NCBI GenBank assembly: GCA_036924085.1
Contig: JAVGWX010000002.1
Span: 91,537,371-91,601,370, forward strand
DNA length: 64,000 nucleotides
Direction of reading: 5' to 3'
From: Ariolimax columbianus
Lineage: Eukaryota > Mollusca > Gastropoda > Stylommatophora > Arionidae
Below, piece by piece: positions 62,315-64,000 of the stretch; position 1 is the first letter of the stretch, and each line of letters opens with the position of its first letter. A model generated the notes under the pieces. The model did not search any database and was not told the DNA's origin. It saw nothing but the letters and a program-made list of their open reading frames with translations. The position numbers were made by a program, and so were the translations under genes.

Positions 62315-62945
62315 GAAGACCTACAACCTCATCTGAACGGTCTCCATTTTGCTTGTAAAGAATTTGTCATGAAGTTAAACACAGACAAGACATATATGTT
62401 GATGTCGCGAAAACAAGTGCAGAGAAGTTTCCACATCAGTGACAGTGCAGACACAGGAGTTCAAATAACTAAGAAGTATATTCGCTGATGACGACAGAGT
62501 GGACAGAGAGATTGCACATATAATTCAGAGATCGAACAGTGTTCACATCAAATTGCACCGATTTTGAAACACCCTAGAGTACTGCTTTCAATTAAGAGTA
62601 GGCTGATAAATGCACTATTTATTCCTACATTGTGTTACCAATGTCAATCTTGGTCCTTACCAGAAACACACAAGAGTAAGATCCAGAGCTGTGAGATGTG
62701 CTTTGTGAGAAGTGCAACCGGAAAGTCAATACGTGACCGAATCCGCAACACCATCCTGTGGCAGAATGTGGAGACAAACCCAACAAATCAAGTGGTTTGG
62801 ACATTTAGTCAGAATGCATTATGAACAGCCTGGAGCAATATCTTATCATATGCAGGTTTCCGGTTCACGAGCACGACGCAGACCTCGACGTCGGTTGACC
62901 GAGAATGTTTCTGACACACTCAAAAAGCTACACCTAACATCAGTA
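62315..62945 (+). pseudogene. L-CYQC LINE RT C-terminal half, copy 6
   Basis: CKEFVMKLNTDKTYMLMSRK (after motif C), a shift, VLLSIKSRLINALFIPTLCY then QCQSWSLPETHKSKIQSCEM in the frame 62564-62824. In the next frame follow IRNTILWQNVETNPTNQ-equivalents with KWFGHLVRMHYEQPGAISYH and ARRRPRRRLTENVSDTLKKL, ending at 62945. Motif C itself is not included. One of the longer L-CYQC copies. Confidence 0.82.
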
Positions 62946-63037
62946 TAAGCCTCCCACTTGGTCGTTACAAGAGATCTACACATACCGCCTCTCTGCGACG
63001 CCATATAGCAAGGGCAGTAGGACAAATGACGAAGAGA

Positions 63038-63165
63038 TACACACACACACACACGCACGTACGCATATATATATATATATATATTTATACACACATATAT
63101 ATATACACACATATATATACACACACATATATATATACACGCACATATATATACAAACATATTGA
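63038..63165 (+). repeat. (CA)n(TA)n microsatellite, left flank of SRE-D
   Basis: CACACA, then TATATA/ACACATATATA mixture ending next to the SRE-D start. Confidence 0.92.
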
Positions 63166-63882
63166 TATTTTGTCCATCACAAGTGATGAAGACCACTCTC
63201 TTTGTTCAACCGTGTGGACAGTCGTATCTCTTGCTGTGTCCGCTGAAATGGGTGACTTGGATTAAAGTGAAGAAGAAACTGCGCCTTTTGTCAACCTCAC
63301 TCACAGAGCCTAAGCTACCTTTTGCCAGTGGCAAGACATTCATCGAGACGACTGGAGATAGCATAGGATGCAGATTTTGCCTCAGGGTTACCACCGAAGC
63401 CTTTCCGTAAACATGTAACCCGCAGGGTAGAAAGGTGGCCGCAGGGTAGAAAGGTGGGAAGGCATCTAACGCAGTTTGTCGTGCCTTTTCGATAACTACA
63501 AGAGGTCGTATGGACAACACTCAGCGTGTGAGTGAGTCTGGCATCTCTCCCCAGCTGTACTCAGTTCATCATAGTAGCATCTAAAATTCCCACACGCCAA
63601 ATTCGTGAAGGTGAACCGGCAGAACTAACCCGTGAGCTACGATACAGGTATTACTAGTAGCGCCATTCAGCCGGCGTCCAGACCAGGATAAACGGATGGA
63701 AGAAATCACACAAAAAAAGAACGAAATAACAAGTCCAGACGGAAAACAACTCCACGTATCCGTGAACACAAGTGTAAGTCGCCGACTAGTGTGAATTCCA
63801 GGCAAATCCGTGGTCTGGTGGCATCCATAATGATCCAAAACAGTAGAGAAATGTAGACTCGCAGCCAGTTACGGCGCCATAC
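63166..63882 (+). mobile_element. SRE-D copy 3
   Basis: Starts ATTTTGTCCATCACAAGTGA and aligns with 37231-37988. Includes a local 18-bp duplication (CGCAGGGTAGAAAGGTGG, about 63421-63456). Ends at GTTACGGCGCCATACATAC, where an ACACACAT microsatellite begins. Frames in the two copies are not conserved, so noncoding. Confidence 0.85.
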
Positions 63883-64000
63883 ATACACACACATATATAC
63901 ATACATACACACACATATATACATACACACACACATATACATACACACACATATATACATACATACACACACATATATACATACATACACACACATATAT
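63883..64000 (+). repeat. (ACATACACAC) microsatellite at the window edge
   Basis: ACATACATACACACACATATAT units; runs off the right end. Confidence 0.95.

Overview
This window looks like intergenic, repeat-dominated DNA from a large animal genome. I see no operons, no bacterial-style gene density and no convincing single-copy host gene. What can be recognised is decayed non-LTR retrotransposons (LINEs), mariner DNA transposons, short retroposon-like repeats, minisatellites, long CA/TA/GATA microsatellites, tRNA-derived SINEs and one 28S rRNA fragment. The mix (RNase H-bearing LINEs with a Cys/His tail, LINEs ending in a C2H2 finger, many mariner relics, minisatellites) fits a lophotrochozoan, most likely a gastropod mollusc. 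That assignment is inference.

LINE groups, named here for convenience. L-RNH (endonuclease-RT-RNase H): 16415-20250 and 57728-60165 on the minus strand, with 3' tails at 1-475, 28430-29100 and 35345-35570. L-ZF (RT plus C-terminal zinc finger): best copy 49640-51580 (minus), with a 464-residue open frame; also 43780-44350 and 44880-46190. L-CYQC (RT end with a CYQC motif): 6273-7212, 23060-24250, 30805-31260, 41455-41700, 56095-56660, 62315-62945. L-TGV (tail with a TGVSRC motif): 3400-3875, 24385-25010, 26850-27780. L-GRP: 25040-25500, 27781-28395, 33850-34575. CR1/Jockey-like 3' ends: 2030-2197, 8848-9125, 30968-31021. Other RTE-like ends: 42-48 kb. All are broken; none is predicted to be autonomous.

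Five short dispersed repeats were recognised by comparing the window with itself. SRE-A (about 350 bp, begins in (GTT)n, carries a 37-45 bp repeat near its 3' end; at least ten copies or arrays), SRE-B (about 370 bp; eight copies, three with 10-15 bp target duplications), SRE-C (three copies), SRE-D (about 720-760 bp, between microsatellites; three copies) and SRE-E (two copies). Mariner relics lie at 31262-31604, 38465-38935, 39830-40145, 54222-54485 and 57541-61178. The last is a nest: one mariner holds an SRE-A copy with a perfect 12-bp target duplication and a both-ends-truncated L-RNH segment.

The most notable theme is that many minisatellites are made of LINE coding sequence: the zinc-finger codons (39 bp x 20 at 45322-46101), the RT active-site segment (53/56 bp x about 12 at 56730-57400), and tail segments at 23909-24117, 26976-27275, 28945-29070 and 46945-47580. 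The window seems to record repeated conversion of LINE ends into tandem arrays. A 28S rRNA 3' fragment lies just upstream of the larger L-RNH copy, on the same strand.
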